Assembly (NCBI RefSeq): GCF_041381155.1 | Contig: NC_091147.1 | Span: forward strand, 28,059,349 to 28,123,348 | Length of the DNA: 64,000 nt | DNA from: Argopecten irradians | Taxonomy: Eukaryota; Mollusca; Bivalvia; Pectinida; Pectinidae | Direction of reading: 5' to 3' | Shown: positions 21,501 through 28,223 of the stretch, in pieces | Position numbering within the stretch: position 1 is the first letter of the stretch | Layout of the letters: the number at the start of each line of letters is the position of its first letter | Made by a program: the position numbers and the translations under genes | The notes under the pieces: model-generated | What the model saw: the letters and a program-made list of their open reading frames with translations, nothing else | Databases searched by the model: none | Told to the model about the DNA's origin: nothing

Positions 21501-22331
21501 TTTAGGGACCTTGGTTAGCCTCGGAAACGTGATGAACTTACATTTGAATTTTAGGTTATCTGACTCGTCATTCATATTGCTTCGTTCGTTGTGTGTCGTC
21601 CGCTGTGTAAACTTTTCATTCAAGCGACTTCTTCTCGATAACCAAAAGGCCCAGATTGAGTCTCTTGTATGCTGAGATGAAGAAATACCTAGTTTGTTCA
21701 ATTAAATGACACTGACCTTCATAAAAGGTCACATTAGTCAAATAAGCTAAAATATTCAACCGAATTCTTGTCAAAAACTAATATAATGTTTACTTGAGTT
21801 ATAATATACATGTATTTTGATTGTGTCCGTAGTGAGATAATCGTTTAGGCTTCTTGGCCCTCTTGTTGAACAATATCACCATCACATGTACTCTGTGTAG
21901 TGCATGCTATTTTCACAGGAATGCTATTTTCACTCTTTTGCAGTACATTGCTATGATCGCAAAAATTTGATCAGCACAATATGGAGGATTGGTTGAATCA
22001 TATAATACCCTGAGCCAATTTGCTAAAATAATGGAACCAAATAATTGTAATTACATGTATTTGCAAAAACTAAAACAAAAATCAAGCAATGTTGCTAGCA
22101 AGTTCTTGCTTGACAGTGGACTCTTTAAATTGTTACATGTTTGTATGTTAAATAGCTAATATTGACTATTGCAGAAAACCTCACGGTAGAGCAGACGTCG
22201 TACAAAACATTCACTTCCACCAGCGACAACATCTCGACCAGATGAGGAAAAGAAAACACACCAAAATGCTTTCTATTACTAGTATATCCAACAAGATTGA
22301 ACCATTGCCACTCGCAGATATATGCAATTGA
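387..22331 (+). CDS. VWDE-like type I membrane protein (vWD + EGF domains), 5' partial, 17 visible exons
   Basis: The exons are 387-599, 961-1122, 1551-1571, 2676-2947, 5541-5924, 7635-7732, 8674-8737, 9224-9416, 12022-12287, 15340-15592, 16034-16168, 17069-17240, 18086-18273, 18762-19007, 19504-19618, 21200-21326 and 22175-22331. Every boundary is AG/GT and the phases fit. They give about 1020 visible residues if the one surplus base in exon 8 is ignored. Domain order is D8C-like (1-125), beta-rich region (133-350), vWD (about 370-560), basic RRKR processing site (about 617), EGF (about 730-755), second beta-rich region (to about 888), short Cys-rich module (889-926), TM helix (about 939-961) and a cytoplasmic tail. 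Molluscan genomes hold many paralogues annotated as von Willebrand factor D and EGF domain-containing protein, so I give no symbol. The signal peptide exon must lie upstream. The likely location is the cell surface, with an adhesion, immune or matrix role by inference only. Confidence 0.85.
961..1122 (+). CDS. VWDE-like exon 2: D8C-like domain, second half
   Basis: Translates as DSFPESDGKHHARKLCV...ETPCAPHYTVIRNCGS.YVYFLTP...GSVYCFG. The C...C...I..CG..YVY.L.P...YC spacing completes the uromodulin/VWDE-type cysteine domain begun in the previous exon. Acceptor TTACATTTAG ends at 960; donor GTGAGT starts at 1123. Phase 1 on both sides. Confidence 0.87.
1179..1330 (+). mobile_element. MITE family M, degenerate copy in intron
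   Basis: Shares the order of blocks with 7428-7594 and 40458-40612: a GAATATTACATTGTTATCCG-like end, CCCTTGCAGGTTAGTATTGA, then a part with ACGATGTGAGTTTCGC and ACACAAAA. The right inverted end is not clear. Non-coding, old copy. Confidence 0.5.
1551..1571 (+). CDS. VWDE-like exon 3: 21-bp microexon
   Basis: TTTTGACAG precedes and GTGAGT follows a 21-base exon. In the phase set by its neighbours it reads (D)IPSTSN(G). It is phase 1 to phase 1, so it can be skipped without changing frame. It forms a short Ser/Thr linker between the D8C-like domain and the next module, and may be alternatively spliced. Confidence 0.6.
2202..2295. mobile_element. 94-bp palindromic hairpin element
   Basis: CATTCTGA...AGAGTTCCTTCC at the left is complementary to GAATGAACTC...TCAGAATG at the right. 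The arms run into a centre at TCAGTACTGA. It is nearly fully palindromic, as in a very short MITE. It lies in the intron between exons 3 and 4. Confidence 0.6.
2676..2947 (+). CDS. VWDE-like exon 4: beta-rich extracellular module
   Basis: Begins DPAPLFTPTNLQVDFDLEW, then KPQLIFRCQFN...LFYVVYFSADG. The DPAP.FT start and the LIFRC.F...LFY.V motif recur in this position in VWDE-type proteins. Acceptor CGACAG ends at 2675. I place the donor at 2948 (ATG|GTAAAA, phase 0), which joins in frame to 5541. The open frame runs on to 3094 without homology, so the 3' boundary is less sure than the others. An extra small exon between 2948 and 5540 cannot be excluded. Confidence 0.75.
4071..4186. mobile_element. 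116-bp palindromic MITE
   Basis: Left arm AGCATTAAACTATCTCCATA and GGTCTATA are mirrored by TATAGACC and GATAGTTTAATGCT on the right. Arms are about 40 bp around a 35-bp centre. It sits in the long intron between exons 4 and 5. Confidence 0.65.
4571..4781. mobile_element. CG-rich-motif MITE with inverted ends
   Basis: ACCGTATAGCCTGTTATTTT at the left pairs imperfectly with the reverse complement of AAAATAGCCGGCTATACTGC at the right. Between them are repeated TTCGCGG, TCGCGA and GCGAAAAT motifs. Short degraded relatives appear near 21940-22020 and 22430-22680. Non-coding. Confidence 0.55.
5541..5924 (+). CDS. VWDE-like exon 5: beta-rich module before vWD
   Basis: Translates as FSKSSVDIQRGAKTTIGFYTTVPFACEY...CYLSLHISNTRND, then ACGNSLLFHQCTVTITGV and later RGLFDLTRTEFGITMKGETTGHRFWHNSKSEEAI. 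The conserved Cys pairs and 'RG..T.I.F.TTVPF.C' are typical of the module preceding vWD in VWDE proteins. The acceptor is CCCTCTAG, with an in-frame TAG just before it. The donor GTATGT starts at 5925, phase 0. Confidence 0.85.
6427..6540. mobile_element. Short inverted-repeat element
   Basis: TTCTTGAAACAAACTTAAGT on the left mirrors ACTTTTGTTTCGAGAAG on the right, with further internal AAGTCAAAA/TTTTGACT pairing. About 110 bp in the intron between exons 5 and 6. The rest of that intron (5925-7634) holds this, the MITE at 7428 and otherwise AT-rich sequence without recognised features. Confidence 0.5.
7428..7594. mobile_element. MITE family M, best-preserved copy
   Basis: Perfect 17-bp terminal inverted repeats TGCATATTACAGAGTTA stand at 7428-7444 and, inverted, at 7578-7594. 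They extend imperfectly through a CCCTT block. The interior has TTGATTGTGACGTTATG and ACGACGTGAGTTGCGCTCAC. The same layout recurs at 40458-40612 and, degraded, at 1179-1330. It ends 40 bp before exon 6 of the VWDE-like gene. Confidence 0.8.
7635..7732 (+). CDS. VWDE-like exon 6: start of vWD domain
   Basis: Reads INIVDYKKLTTKIFNDKRC, then EIYCDPHHLSFDK. The CDPH..SFD motif is the conserved first strand of vWD domains, with the metal-binding Asp. Polypyrimidine acceptor TTTATTTTCTAG ends at 7634 and donor GTGAGT starts at 7733. Phase 0 in, phase 2 out. Confidence 0.85.
8674..8737 (+). CDS. VWDE-like exon 7: vWD domain, second strand
   Basis: A 64-bp exon read as (M)RFELQKEGKFLLFKTEVPHME. This is the 'G.F.L......' segment that follows the DPH motif in vWD domains. 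The first base completes the Met codon left in phase 2 by exon 6. The exon ends in phase 0 at a GTATAG donor. It is too short to be seen as an isolated ORF; the phase fit on both sides is the main support. Confidence 0.8.
9104..9183. mobile_element. Shortened MITE family M relative
   Basis: AACAGAGTTACCTACCTTGC at the left and AACTCCGTAATATGCGGAT at the right match the two ends of family M, with only about 40 bases between. It looks like an internally deleted copy. It ends 40 bp before exon 8. Confidence 0.5.
9224..9416 (+). CDS. VWDE-like exon 8: central vWD domain, with an internal frameshift
   Basis: The first part reads VQMETKFCGGDTNTVAYCAC, then GIVVVAGHDIFEIYTC, the 'C.CG.AV.SG.D.F.I..C' core of vWD. 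This frame stops at TAA (9357-9359). The next frame, open from 9291, gives IIKACDDGVLRVELVKSILYR, which looks like the normal continuation and ends in phase 0 at donor GTAAGT (9417). The exon is 193 bp; 192 bp would keep the frame. So there is one extra base somewhere around 9340-9360. This may be a real null allele, a recent pseudogenising change, or a sequence error. Confidence 0.75.
9503..11032. mobile_element. 1.53-kb non-autonomous DNA transposon with about 75-bp inverted ends
   Basis: Left end TAGGAGATTTCAGAAAAG, then a GTGACGTCAC block, ACATCCGGG and CTCAAAGGTACAA. The right end (10958-11032) is its inverted counterpart, with over 80% match by eye. A TA dinucleotide at each tip would fit a TA target duplication, but this is not proven. 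No transposase frame is seen inside. It lies in intron 8 of the VWDE-like gene. Confidence 0.7.
11065..11545 (+). repeat. Repeat family B, full-length copy 1
   Basis: Begins with TACAGGTGTAATACTGAC and CAATACACTCATGTCGCCTG. It runs through a low-complexity middle to a hairpin whose arms contain GGATATGAAGGATAGGGAT and ATCCCTATCCTTCATATCC. The copy at 53545-54010 matches block for block, and a fragment of the hairpin lies at 60340-60485. Non-coding; the hairpin end suggests a foldback-type or palindromic mobile element. Confidence 0.75.
11932..12035 (+). repeat. Local duplication of the exon 9 splice acceptor
   Basis: TTTTATATTGCGTTATTTTA followed by GATAACACCTCC (about 11938-11969) resembles TTTTATATTACAT...TTTAGATAACACTACC at the true acceptor (11998-12030). 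The upstream copy could act as a competing acceptor; its frame after AG does not continue the protein for long. Confidence 0.5.
12022..12287 (+). CDS. VWDE-like exon 9: C-terminal vWD domain
   Basis: Reads ITLPTGARVDVSLRTNRLKY, then VITGLCGNLDSDSYNDCISR and later YSPHTFTESF. 'LPTG..V.V' and 'GLCGN.D.D..ND' are the diagnostic vWD C-terminal motifs, and the Asp-rich loop binds calcium in known vWD folds. The acceptor is a T-rich tract ending TTTAG at 12021. Donor GTATGG starts at 12288, phase 2. Confidence 0.9.
12648..12783 (+). repeat. 46-bp tandem repeat, three copies
   Basis: The unit contains TTTACGTATTACAACATG followed by TTATCTCGAACTGTTATCTT. Three near-identical copies run head to tail in intron 9. 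The two small ORFs over it are by-products of the repeat. Confidence 0.85.
12812..12904 (+). mobile_element. SINE family S, 5' part of a copy split by a transposon
   Basis: Matches the body of the full SINE at 35723: GGCAGTTGCCAGGTATTGAC, CCGGGTACTCCGGCTTTCC and AAACCTGGCACGTCC. It lacks the tRNA-like head and stops at TTAA (12901-12904). The missing tail, AATGACCCTGGCTGTTAATA and GGACGTT, is found beyond the TTAA at 15091. Confidence 0.85.
12905..15090. mobile_element. 2.19-kb TTAA-type DNA transposon (non-autonomous)
   Basis: The ends are AGTGTACACGGGATGG and, inverted, AGTGTACACGGAATGG: 16 bp with one difference. TTAA flanks both sides (12901-12904 and 15091-15094), and joining the flanks restores the SINE. 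A second inverted match, a 22-base block with TGACGTCACGAGGACAACGG, lies about 190 bp from the left end and 175 bp from the right. No transposase frame is visible, so it is probably mobilised in trans. TTAA target choice is the hallmark of piggyBac-type transposases; assignment is inference. Confidence 0.85.
15091..15131 (+). mobile_element. SINE family S, 3' tail of the split copy
   Basis: TTAAATGACCCTGGCTGTTA and ATAGGACGTTAAAATG form the standard tail of family S. It is continuous with 12812-12904 once the transposon and one TTAA are removed. Confidence 0.85.
15340..15592 (+). CDS. VWDE-like exon 10: Cys-rich linker with dibasic cleavage site
   Basis: Translates as (R)IPEEESLLYVEPNLN..., SCVCPHNGTEQCSLKEYISC and ISDYYNRRKREVPVQSVLG. 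The 'EESL' segment and clustered cysteines follow vWD in the family. RRKR is a furin-type recognition sequence (R-X-K/R-R), so the ectodomain may be cut and held together by disulfides. The acceptor is TTTTCACTGCAG. Donor GTACGT starts at 15593, phase 0. Confidence 0.87.
16034..16168 (+). CDS. VWDE-like exon 11: Cys-containing helical linker
   Basis: 135 bp, phase 0 at both ends, read as SSSVMTESEAIAACTQALTS, then VYTTCTSIGIPSSELQACTADLM. Three cysteines and a probable helix. With the next exon it forms the region before the EGF module that holds regularly spaced cysteines in VWDE relatives. Acceptor CGTTTTAG, donor GTAAGG. The exon has no long ORF of its own and is supported by splice sites and frame. 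Confidence 0.8.
16541..17050 (+). mobile_element. tRNA-derived SINE, tandem dimer
   Basis: Two units about 273 bp apart share GTGTAAAAGGARCGGGTCG, ATACGGTCTCTGTCACTCA and a tRNA-like head. The head has an A box (TGGCTCAGTCGGTAGAGCC), a B box (GGTTCGAATCC in unit 2, GGTTCAATTCC in unit 1) and a good D arm and T arm. The acceptor and anticodon stems do not pair, so these are not functional tRNAs. Only the second unit reaches the tail CTGTTAATAGGACGTTAATT and AATCAAACAAACAAA. The array ends 18 bp before exon 12. Confidence 0.75.
17069..17240 (+). CDS. VWDE-like exon 12: linker and first half of EGF domain
   Basis: Reads LTGNPQWAVYAMDRFQSTC..., then NTCPNDCYGNGVCSNG. C.NDC.GNG.C..G is the EGF-like signature up to the third cysteine pair. 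Acceptor TTATTTTACAG ends at 17068. Donor GTATTG starts at 17241, phase 1, the usual phase for a split EGF module. Confidence 0.9.
17757..17900 (+). repeat. Repeat family D fragment
   Basis: TTTGGCAGTACTGCCAAAAT at the left, GCATTGTAAGTACATC in the middle and TGATTCGTCAGTATGAATG at the right. Relatives are at 33495-33740, 36980-37345 and 63890-64000. Non-coding dispersed repeat of unknown class. Confidence 0.5.
18086..18273 (+). CDS. VWDE-like exon 13: second half of EGF and start of beta-rich region
   Basis: Continues (G)GECVCKEGFASDDCSFDLSM, completing an EGF module by 'C.C..GF...DC'. Then LCDLKNGCDAISIQGHQFPY leads into YTCQFTGQM. Acceptor CTCTTGCAG, donor GTAAGA at 18274, phase 0. The CDL..GC....I.G..F motif is what follows EGF in VWDE-type proteins. 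Confidence 0.9.
18762..19007 (+). CDS. VWDE-like exon 14: membrane-proximal beta-rich region
   Basis: Reads TLTNLSVYTLNVTNMTAQYR, then IFELLCNLP...VEFNVSVSMDSSEFSTPWNF, ending CQSFSYDEGTVSFHMK. It carries several N-glycosylation sequons (NLS, NVT, NMT, NVS). The closing C..F....G.......K is shared by family members. Acceptor TTTGTTTCAG, donor GTAAAA at 19008, phase 0. Confidence 0.85.
19504..19618 (+). CDS. VWDE-like exon 15: short Cys-rich module
   Basis: Translates as DGFCYIEGECVLNGAHNRED, then FCKECYSTQKSFDWSEATG. Four to five cysteines in C.I.G.C...G.......C..C fold into a small disulfide module found just outside the membrane in related proteins. Acceptor TATATTTCAG. Donor GTATAT at 19619, phase 1. 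Confidence 0.87.
20259..20340 (-). mobile_element. tRNA-like sequence, probably a SINE head
   Basis: On the minus strand it has an A-box-like TAGCGTAATGG and a B box GGGTTCGATACGCGCC. A full cloverleaf is not convincing and no CCA-adjacent acceptor pairing is seen. It is more likely a SINE fragment than a tRNA gene. Confidence 0.4.
20363..20523 (+). repeat. 34-bp tandem repeat, about 4.5 copies
   Basis: The unit starts TTGGGGATTCCTTGTCTAAG and continues TTCTATGAAAACTA. Copies differ by single bases (TCTAAG/TCCAAG). It lies in intron 15 of the VWDE-like gene. Confidence 0.9.
20655..20900 (+). repeat. Repeat family C, degraded copy
   Basis: CCTAATAACAGCTAGAATCA at the left and the CACCGATATGTTGTGTTTCTTTGC part match family C copies at 34905 and 45150. 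The middle and right parts are diverged. The family's full form has the SINE-like tail at this end, in reverse orientation. Confidence 0.5.
21200..21326 (+). CDS. VWDE-like exon 16: juxtamembrane and transmembrane helix
   Basis: Reads DCAVSADGDDSHVTVIAAVT, then a strongly hydrophobic run CSVTIGLLLCLGLGLYCW followed by KLST. This is a single type I TM helix, with Cys residues inside that could be palmitoylated. The frame reaches TAG at 21328, but a donor GTAGGT at 21327 joins in phase 2 to exon 17, which is open for 50 codons. Readers of the ORF alone would wrongly end the protein here. Unspliced or alternative forms could end at this TAG. Confidence 0.85.
22175..22331 (+). CDS. VWDE-like exon 17: cytoplasmic tail and stop
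   Basis: After acceptor TATTGCAG the frame reads KPHGRADVVQNIHFHQRQHL, then DQMRKRKHTKMLSITSISNK and ends IEPLPLADICN before TGA (22329-22331). The tail is basic and Ser/Thr-rich, and no ITIM or ITAM is visible. It is supported by phase fit with exon 16 and by lying directly after the TM exon. Expression data would settle the alternative stop at 21328. Confidence 0.75.
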
Positions 22332-23640
22332 GGCCCAAATGAGTCTTCAGTAGAAAATAAGATAACATCTATATCAGAAGAAAAAGAACAATTTCCTATA
22401 ACTGATTCAACTATAATTAAGAACGGTATATTAGTTACGATATAGCTTGTATTTTTTGCTGAGATGTAAATTGAGCGATTTCACGGGACATCGCCTTGTC
22501 GCGAATACATTATCTGCGTAATCTTGAGAACTGATTTACTCATATATATATCATGAAAACCATAGCGTGAAAATTAATACCGCTAAAAATTAGATTTCTC
22601 TTTTTTTTACTAAAAATAGCAAGAACATTTTGCCCCGCGTAAATACCCGCCTTTGCGGTAACAGATATTGTTTACTGTGCATGAATTGTTATACAACAGT
22701 GATAGGATAAAAAACGACCGAAAGCGAAGCATGTAGACATTATTTCAAATTTTACCAGGGCGATATAACACAATATTGACCAAAACAAGGTTTTTTAAAT
22801 TTGTTTATTTGTTATGAAGTTCATTTCAGAAATATCAATAGAAGCATTGTATATACGTGCTAAATGCGTAAAAATGTTTAGAATGCCTTAAACGACTGTC
22901 TTTAGAAAACCAAATTCGAGAATTTGATATCATTATTATAATATATGGATCAATACACTTCGATTGTGTTGACTATCTATCGTTGGATAGAAGTTGTTTT
23001 ATCGTTGTTTGGAAGATGAAAAAAAAACCAAGAAACCTTTTATTGTATCGGTACAATAAGTATTATATAAAATCAGCCATATAAGTATTCTCATATTCTG
23101 ATAAAATATAATTTGACAAAGATACAGGGGGATCAGGAAATTGCTTAGCGACGAAAAGAAGCGGGAAAATGAAACCAAAACGAACGGAATTATTTAGAGA
23201 GGCAGTGTAACATCATGGGAATAATTTACTTTTTTCAATATTGACACTTCAAATATGATTACATTATATCAGATCAATCTAATTGTTAATACATTATTTG
23301 GATGAGGATTTTTTTACAAGAGTAGAGTTAATTTAGTGCTTTTAGATCTTTATCTAGATACAATAATAGGTAGGTAATGGTTTCCCTGTGTTCGTCAATC
23401 TACTTGCATGTACGTCATATTAACTCATGAAGTGAGATATGACTCTCAAAAATATTTTGGTATGATCCGCCTCGATACAATTTGAAACTCAATATGATTG
23501 TTGTTACTAGCAATATCTATTATATATGTAAATATTGTTAATCTACACTTCTTATAAAATGACAGTGCTATATGGGCAGCTTAACTGAGGCTTTGGTAAT
23601 GATGTTCGTTTGGGAGTTTGTTTTTGCTTCGTTTCTTCTT
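22332..23640. other. 3' region of the VWDE-like gene, no gene recognised
   Basis: AT-rich DNA downstream of the stop. 22430-22680 has GCGATTTCACGGGACATCGC and CCCGCCTTTGCGG, a degraded relative of the element at 4571. I see no AATAAA signal that I would assign with confidence and no coding segment. Confidence 0.4.
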
Positions 23641-24060
23641 CTTATTATTATTACAAGCTAACCGGTATTTACATAATATATAATTTATTTTTTGATTATG
23701 TGGACATGACGTACGTAGCAACTACCTTACAGAATGAATAACTTGCGTGCCCGTGTTTGGTCTGAGGTGACCAATATTACATTTTACGGTCCCGGAATAG
23801 CAGTTGAGATGGGTTGTTTTTATCTTGTACACACGTTCTTTCCACATATTCATAGTTCTAAATATAACTGTCGATCAAATAATCGATGAAAAGTTACATA
23901 CTATAAGACCACGATCGAGTGCATCGTGGGTAGCGATAGGCCTAGGACGTCTCCTTGCAGGCGGTGTATGGAATTTGCAAGTTATTATTTGTCTAGATGA
24001 AGTAATGATTTATTTTAATATCCAGACTGGTTTATGTAAATAATAAATATACAAACCCAT
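23640..24060 (+). repeat. Segmental duplication, copy 1
   Basis: Contains TGCGTGCCCGTGTTTGGTC, CATTTTACGGTCCCGGAATA, CGTGGGTAGCGATAGGCC and GACGTCTCCTTGCA. All of these recur in the same order about 1.12 kb downstream at 24575-25165. A short open frame over the conserved core differs between copies by indels, so coding is doubtful. Confidence 0.75.
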
Positions 24061-24331
24061 ATTTTTCAACGTTAGACATTTTTATTTTGCTGTAATCAAT
24101 ATCGATGCTTGTATCGTTTGTGCGATGAGTGGAGATGACGAGGTTTTGCCGAGTCATCTCGTCTTTCCGTGTCGACACCAAAATAAATTCTGTACTGTAA
24201 GATACTGACCGTGTATCCGATGTAAATCTAAGATACATAATTATATATTTTGTAGTAATAACTACATGTACATAGCCCTCGCCAGTTTTTGTGAATAGTT
24301 TGATTAGGCATGTTTGCATGATATACATGTA

Positions 24332-24430
24332 TTTAAAAAAAAAAAAAACGAAAAAAAAAAAAAAAAATTGCCGCCGGTGGTGAGAATCGAACCCCGGCCG
24401 CTTGATCAGAAGATCTACACATAACACAAA
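24332..24430 (-). mobile_element. tRNA-like SINE head with poly(A)/poly(T) run
   Basis: On the minus strand AAGCGGCCGGGGTTCGATTC carries a pol III B box and is followed, after ACCACCGGCGGCAA, by a run of more than 15 T. The A box and 5' half are not recognisable. It is a truncated tRNA-derived element or tRNA pseudogene, located between the two segmental-duplication copies. Confidence 0.5.
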
Positions 24431-24574
24431 GTCAGACTCCTGCTTGTTTATATATATACAGTGATTGTTTTTATAATAAGTAGATAACACTGTTATTCTA
24501 ATTACCTATCTTAGAAAATATTTGATGACGTATGATTTAGTATTTCCTAATAGAAATGAAGATGCCTCTTACAG

Positions 24575-25165
24575 TATTTTTATTATTATAATTATTATAT
24601 ATTATGTAAATTTAACAAGCTTACCGATACTTACATTATATAATAATATATCATTGGCTTCTTAGGTAAAACATGTGTTTTCGTTTTAATATAACATACA
24701 GTGTATATTACAATAATGACAATAAAAAAGCTAACCGAATTTTATGGCATATATGTTTAATTCATTTTTCACAAAATATGATACGGGCAGTCACTTGAAA
24801 CGTTATGATATACACGTGCATATCAAAAAGTCTCCAATAACTAGTAAACGTTTCTGTAATAATTTGCGTGCCCCTGTGTTTTGGCTGAGGTGACCAAGAT
24901 TGCATTTTACGGTCTCGGAATAGCAGTTGAGAGTGCTTGTTTTACACAAGTTAATAGAAATTTAACTGTCGAAAACAGATATATCTAGATTTAATATCCC
25001 ATGAAAAGTTACATAATATAAGACCACGACCGAAAGTATCGTGGGTAGCGATAGGCCAAGGACGTCTCCTTGCACGCGTGTATGGAATTTGCAAATTATT
25101 TAGTCTAGATGAAATAAATGATTATTCTAATTACTGATTTATGTAAATAATGAATGTACTTGCAA
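24575..25165 (+). repeat. Segmental duplication, copy 2
   Basis: Matches 23640-24060 with insertions and deletions. Shared blocks include GGCTGAGGTGACCAAGATTG, CGTGGGTAGCGATAGGCCAA, GGACGTCTCCTTGCACGC and ATGGAATTTGCAAATT. Divergence of roughly 15-20% by eye suggests an old tandem duplication or two copies of one repeat. Confidence 0.7.
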
Positions 25166-25854
25166 TATTCCCAACGTTGGACACTGAACCGAATGAGTGT
25201 GTACTCATTTTTACTACCGTGGGAATTATGTAAGCGACGTCATTCCGGTGATTGAGACGTCACTATTCAGCGGGACTGCGGTTTCATTCACTCCTACGAA
25301 AAGTGACGTCACTGGAATGTTCGGGATCAAGTCATCAAATTTAGAAATTGAATCAAACGAAAGAAATCAAACATTTATTTAACGACATCGTAATATTTTC
25401 CTATTGCAACTATTACAGGAAATTCTTATTATCCGGTATCGAGTTATGTGCCCGACTAATGGTTTCTTGACATTGTTCCGCTTCTTTTATTGACTTTAAA
25501 TTCGTTAAATGAACTTAATCCGCGAAGGGCATCAGAACGCACCTTCAAAGTATGGCAACAGGGAATTTGCATCAGAGAAATAAGGACACAAAAAATCGAT
25601 TTTCTTTAAACGGAAGCAAGTAACACTACATTAATTTTACTGGAAATATTTGAAAAATCGTTCTGATTTCAGAACATTTGGAATTATAAAGATACCTCTT
25701 TCAGTATAATGTAAGTTAATTATTATTTTTATTCTTATTTCTTCCACTTTCTTCCGCCGCGCGGGTTTCCGTTAGGGTGTGGGATGGTGCATAAAGGTGT
25801 TTTTTTTTCCAATCGGATGTCCAAAATGGCCGCCAGAGCCCATTACCGGTTTTG

Positions 25855-26400
25855 AGATTTTGGAGTTGGATTTCGATGAAAATTAGTATATATTGGTTAT
25901 TTGGGACATCGAATAATATGGCAGCATTTTCGAGAAGCTCAGTTGCCATGGTAACGAAATAAAGGCCTCTGATTAGTCAGAAATTTTTATGTTTTCAGAA
26001 TCAGCTTAAAATTGGTACACGGGGATGGTGAGGTATGCTTATCGACATAGCAACAGGTTTGAAAAGCTGTGTTGTCATGGTTACCTAATGGAGGCCTCTG
26101 ATTGGTTAAATTTACATATAGTCCGATTAAACTGAAAATTAGTACACGGGGGTTAAAGGGTATGCCGAATAACTTGGCAGCATTTTCGAAAAGTTCAGTT
26201 GCCATGGTAACGAAATAAAAGTCTCTGATTGGTCGAAATTAGTCTAGATGTTGTCAGAATAAGCTGAAAATTGATACATGGGGGTTTCGAGGTATGCTTA
26301 TCAACATGGAATCAGTTTTGAAAAACTGTGCTGTCATGGTTACCTTATTGAGGCATCTGATTGGTTGAAATTTATATTTTGTTAGATTAAGCTGAACACA
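25855..26400 (+). repeat. Tandem array of about 133-bp half-units
   Basis: GTTGCCATGGTAACGAAATA, then CCTCTGATTGGTY, then a GCTGAAAATTRGTACACGGG block recur about four times. Alternate half-units differ: GGCAGCATTTTCGAAAAG against GAAAAACTGTGYTGTCATGG. So the higher-order period is about 266 bp. The small minus-strand ORFs here are produced by the array. Confidence 0.8.
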
Positions 26401-27378
26401 ATGGTTATGAGGTATGATGATTGCAAGGTTGCTAATTGTCATTTGATGCAAGTTTTCATTGCCATAAAATCTCATTTGTCCATATATCACACAACCTGAT
26501 CTTTGTGATTATTTCCTACTGCACAGTTTGTTAGGGGGACATCTGTAATGGTCCTCCATTACAATCATTACTTGTATTATCATAACGTTTAACTAAGAGG
26601 ATATATGACATATTTTCGAAATCACGGCCCAATATCAGGTGTTTAACCCTCTTAGTTATTGAAGTTAAGAAGTTTAATTCCCGTGATCTGTAATGAAGGT
26701 CAATGTCATTCATTTGAACCATTGATATAGCTTGTCACATGCCTAATGTCAACATCGTAGGCCTTTTCGGATTTTTAGAGAAGTCAATATTGAAAAACTT
26801 ACGAACGGTGGACGAGGAAGACGGACGCACGATCGGATCACCTAAAAAGTCAAAACTGAAAGTTGGAATTTTAAACACATGGGCAATAACGCTGAAGATT
26901 GATAAAACACCTCATATTATCTTTTCCGTCTTTGAATATAATGAATTGTCTGCGCTTTGGGGTTTGAATATTAGAGTTTTCTGATATTATGAGTTAGTAC
27001 ATGACATTAAAATCAATATCCTTAACGAAAGGATGTAATTGTATCTGCAATGTACAAATGTATCCTGAAATGTTTTCCCTCAATTTCTTCGATGAATGCC
27101 ATACTTTTGAAGAAATCACCAAAAAAAACATTATTTTTTAAATCTCTTTCTTCCTTGAACTGTGATTGATGTTGGGGTGAGCAATGCAGGCCCACAAAAT
27201 ATAGAAATTTGTTGTTTTATCTATTAAATTTGAAATGTTTGCACAATAATTGATACATATTATTTAGTAAGGTATTACGTCATAAATATGTATTTTACTC
27301 ACATTATAATATTGATATTGTGATAGTAGTATATATTAATTTATGCATCGACATCTCAAAAGAAAATTCCGAAGAGTT
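26401..27378. other. No gene recognised
   Basis: AT-rich sequence after the tandem array. The ORFs here (minus 26531-26722, plus 26739-26984) show no domain and no splice context that I can support. Confidence 0.4.
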
Positions 27379-28223
27379 AAAGGTAGGTTTCGCCCATTGA
27401 AATATAGAGTTTACGGAAATTGAAACTTATCCTGTACATAGATAGAATCTTCATATTATTTTCGATGCATACAGCGAACAGTATAGGTGGTTAGTTGCTT
27501 AGCTTGACCAGGAAAATACTCCTATAAAAATAGAGCGAAGTCAAGCTTTACATAGAACATGACGTATTATTTTCCAAAACGAGGCCGCATCAACAAACGG
27601 AAGCGTGCAACAAAATGTCAGATAGAAGTGACAGTCTTGCCATGGCATGTTTAGTAAAAAAACCAACAACAACAAATCGAAGTACGATGGATTGTTCATA
27701 CATGTTATATATTCTGTGACACTTCAAGTTACTTACATACGCTCGCTAGCTTAGTATATCAAACGTATATGTAGTTAGTCTACCGATGTATGACTCACCA
27801 CGTGCAACACAACAGAATCCGGGTGAGTTCCACTTAAAATGTGGCTTCTGTTTCCCCTATTGCTACATTACCATCTCTGAGTTTCATTCCCTAGAGATAT
27901 CTTAGGGTGCTTCCGATTCCCTACTCGTTGATGCCGATTCTGATACATTTTTTGTTTCGCACACGCTTTCATTCAGCAATTTTTGTTTACTTTTAGCATA
28001 CGCGAAGCTTCGACAACACAATCCATCGCAGCTTTATTTGCATACAATCCTGTCAGCCTGACGATCGAAATAAATCAAGGATTTCCTTCAATTGTGGATT
28101 CAAGATCTCGTACGCATTAAGAAATTAAATCGAGGTATTTTTCTTATGTTTTTTTCGCCTTTTCTTCAGTTTATCGGAATTTGCAAAAATATATATATAT
28201 TTGGTTGGGCGAAACCTACCTTT
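27379..28223. mobile_element. 845-bp DNA transposon relic with 18-bp inverted ends
   Basis: AAAGGTAGGTTTCGCCCA (27379-27396) is exactly mirrored by TGGGCGAAACCTACCTTT (28206-28223). If the tips are set at AGGTAGG, TTAA stands at the left flank (27377-27380) and TTTG at the right, so a TTAA duplication would have to have mutated. The interior is non-coding. Confidence 0.75.

Noticed and set aside
24032-24490. 152-codon minus-strand ORF
   Set aside because: It is held open by poly(A)/poly(T) encoding Phe runs and by a tRNA-like SINE fragment; no domain.
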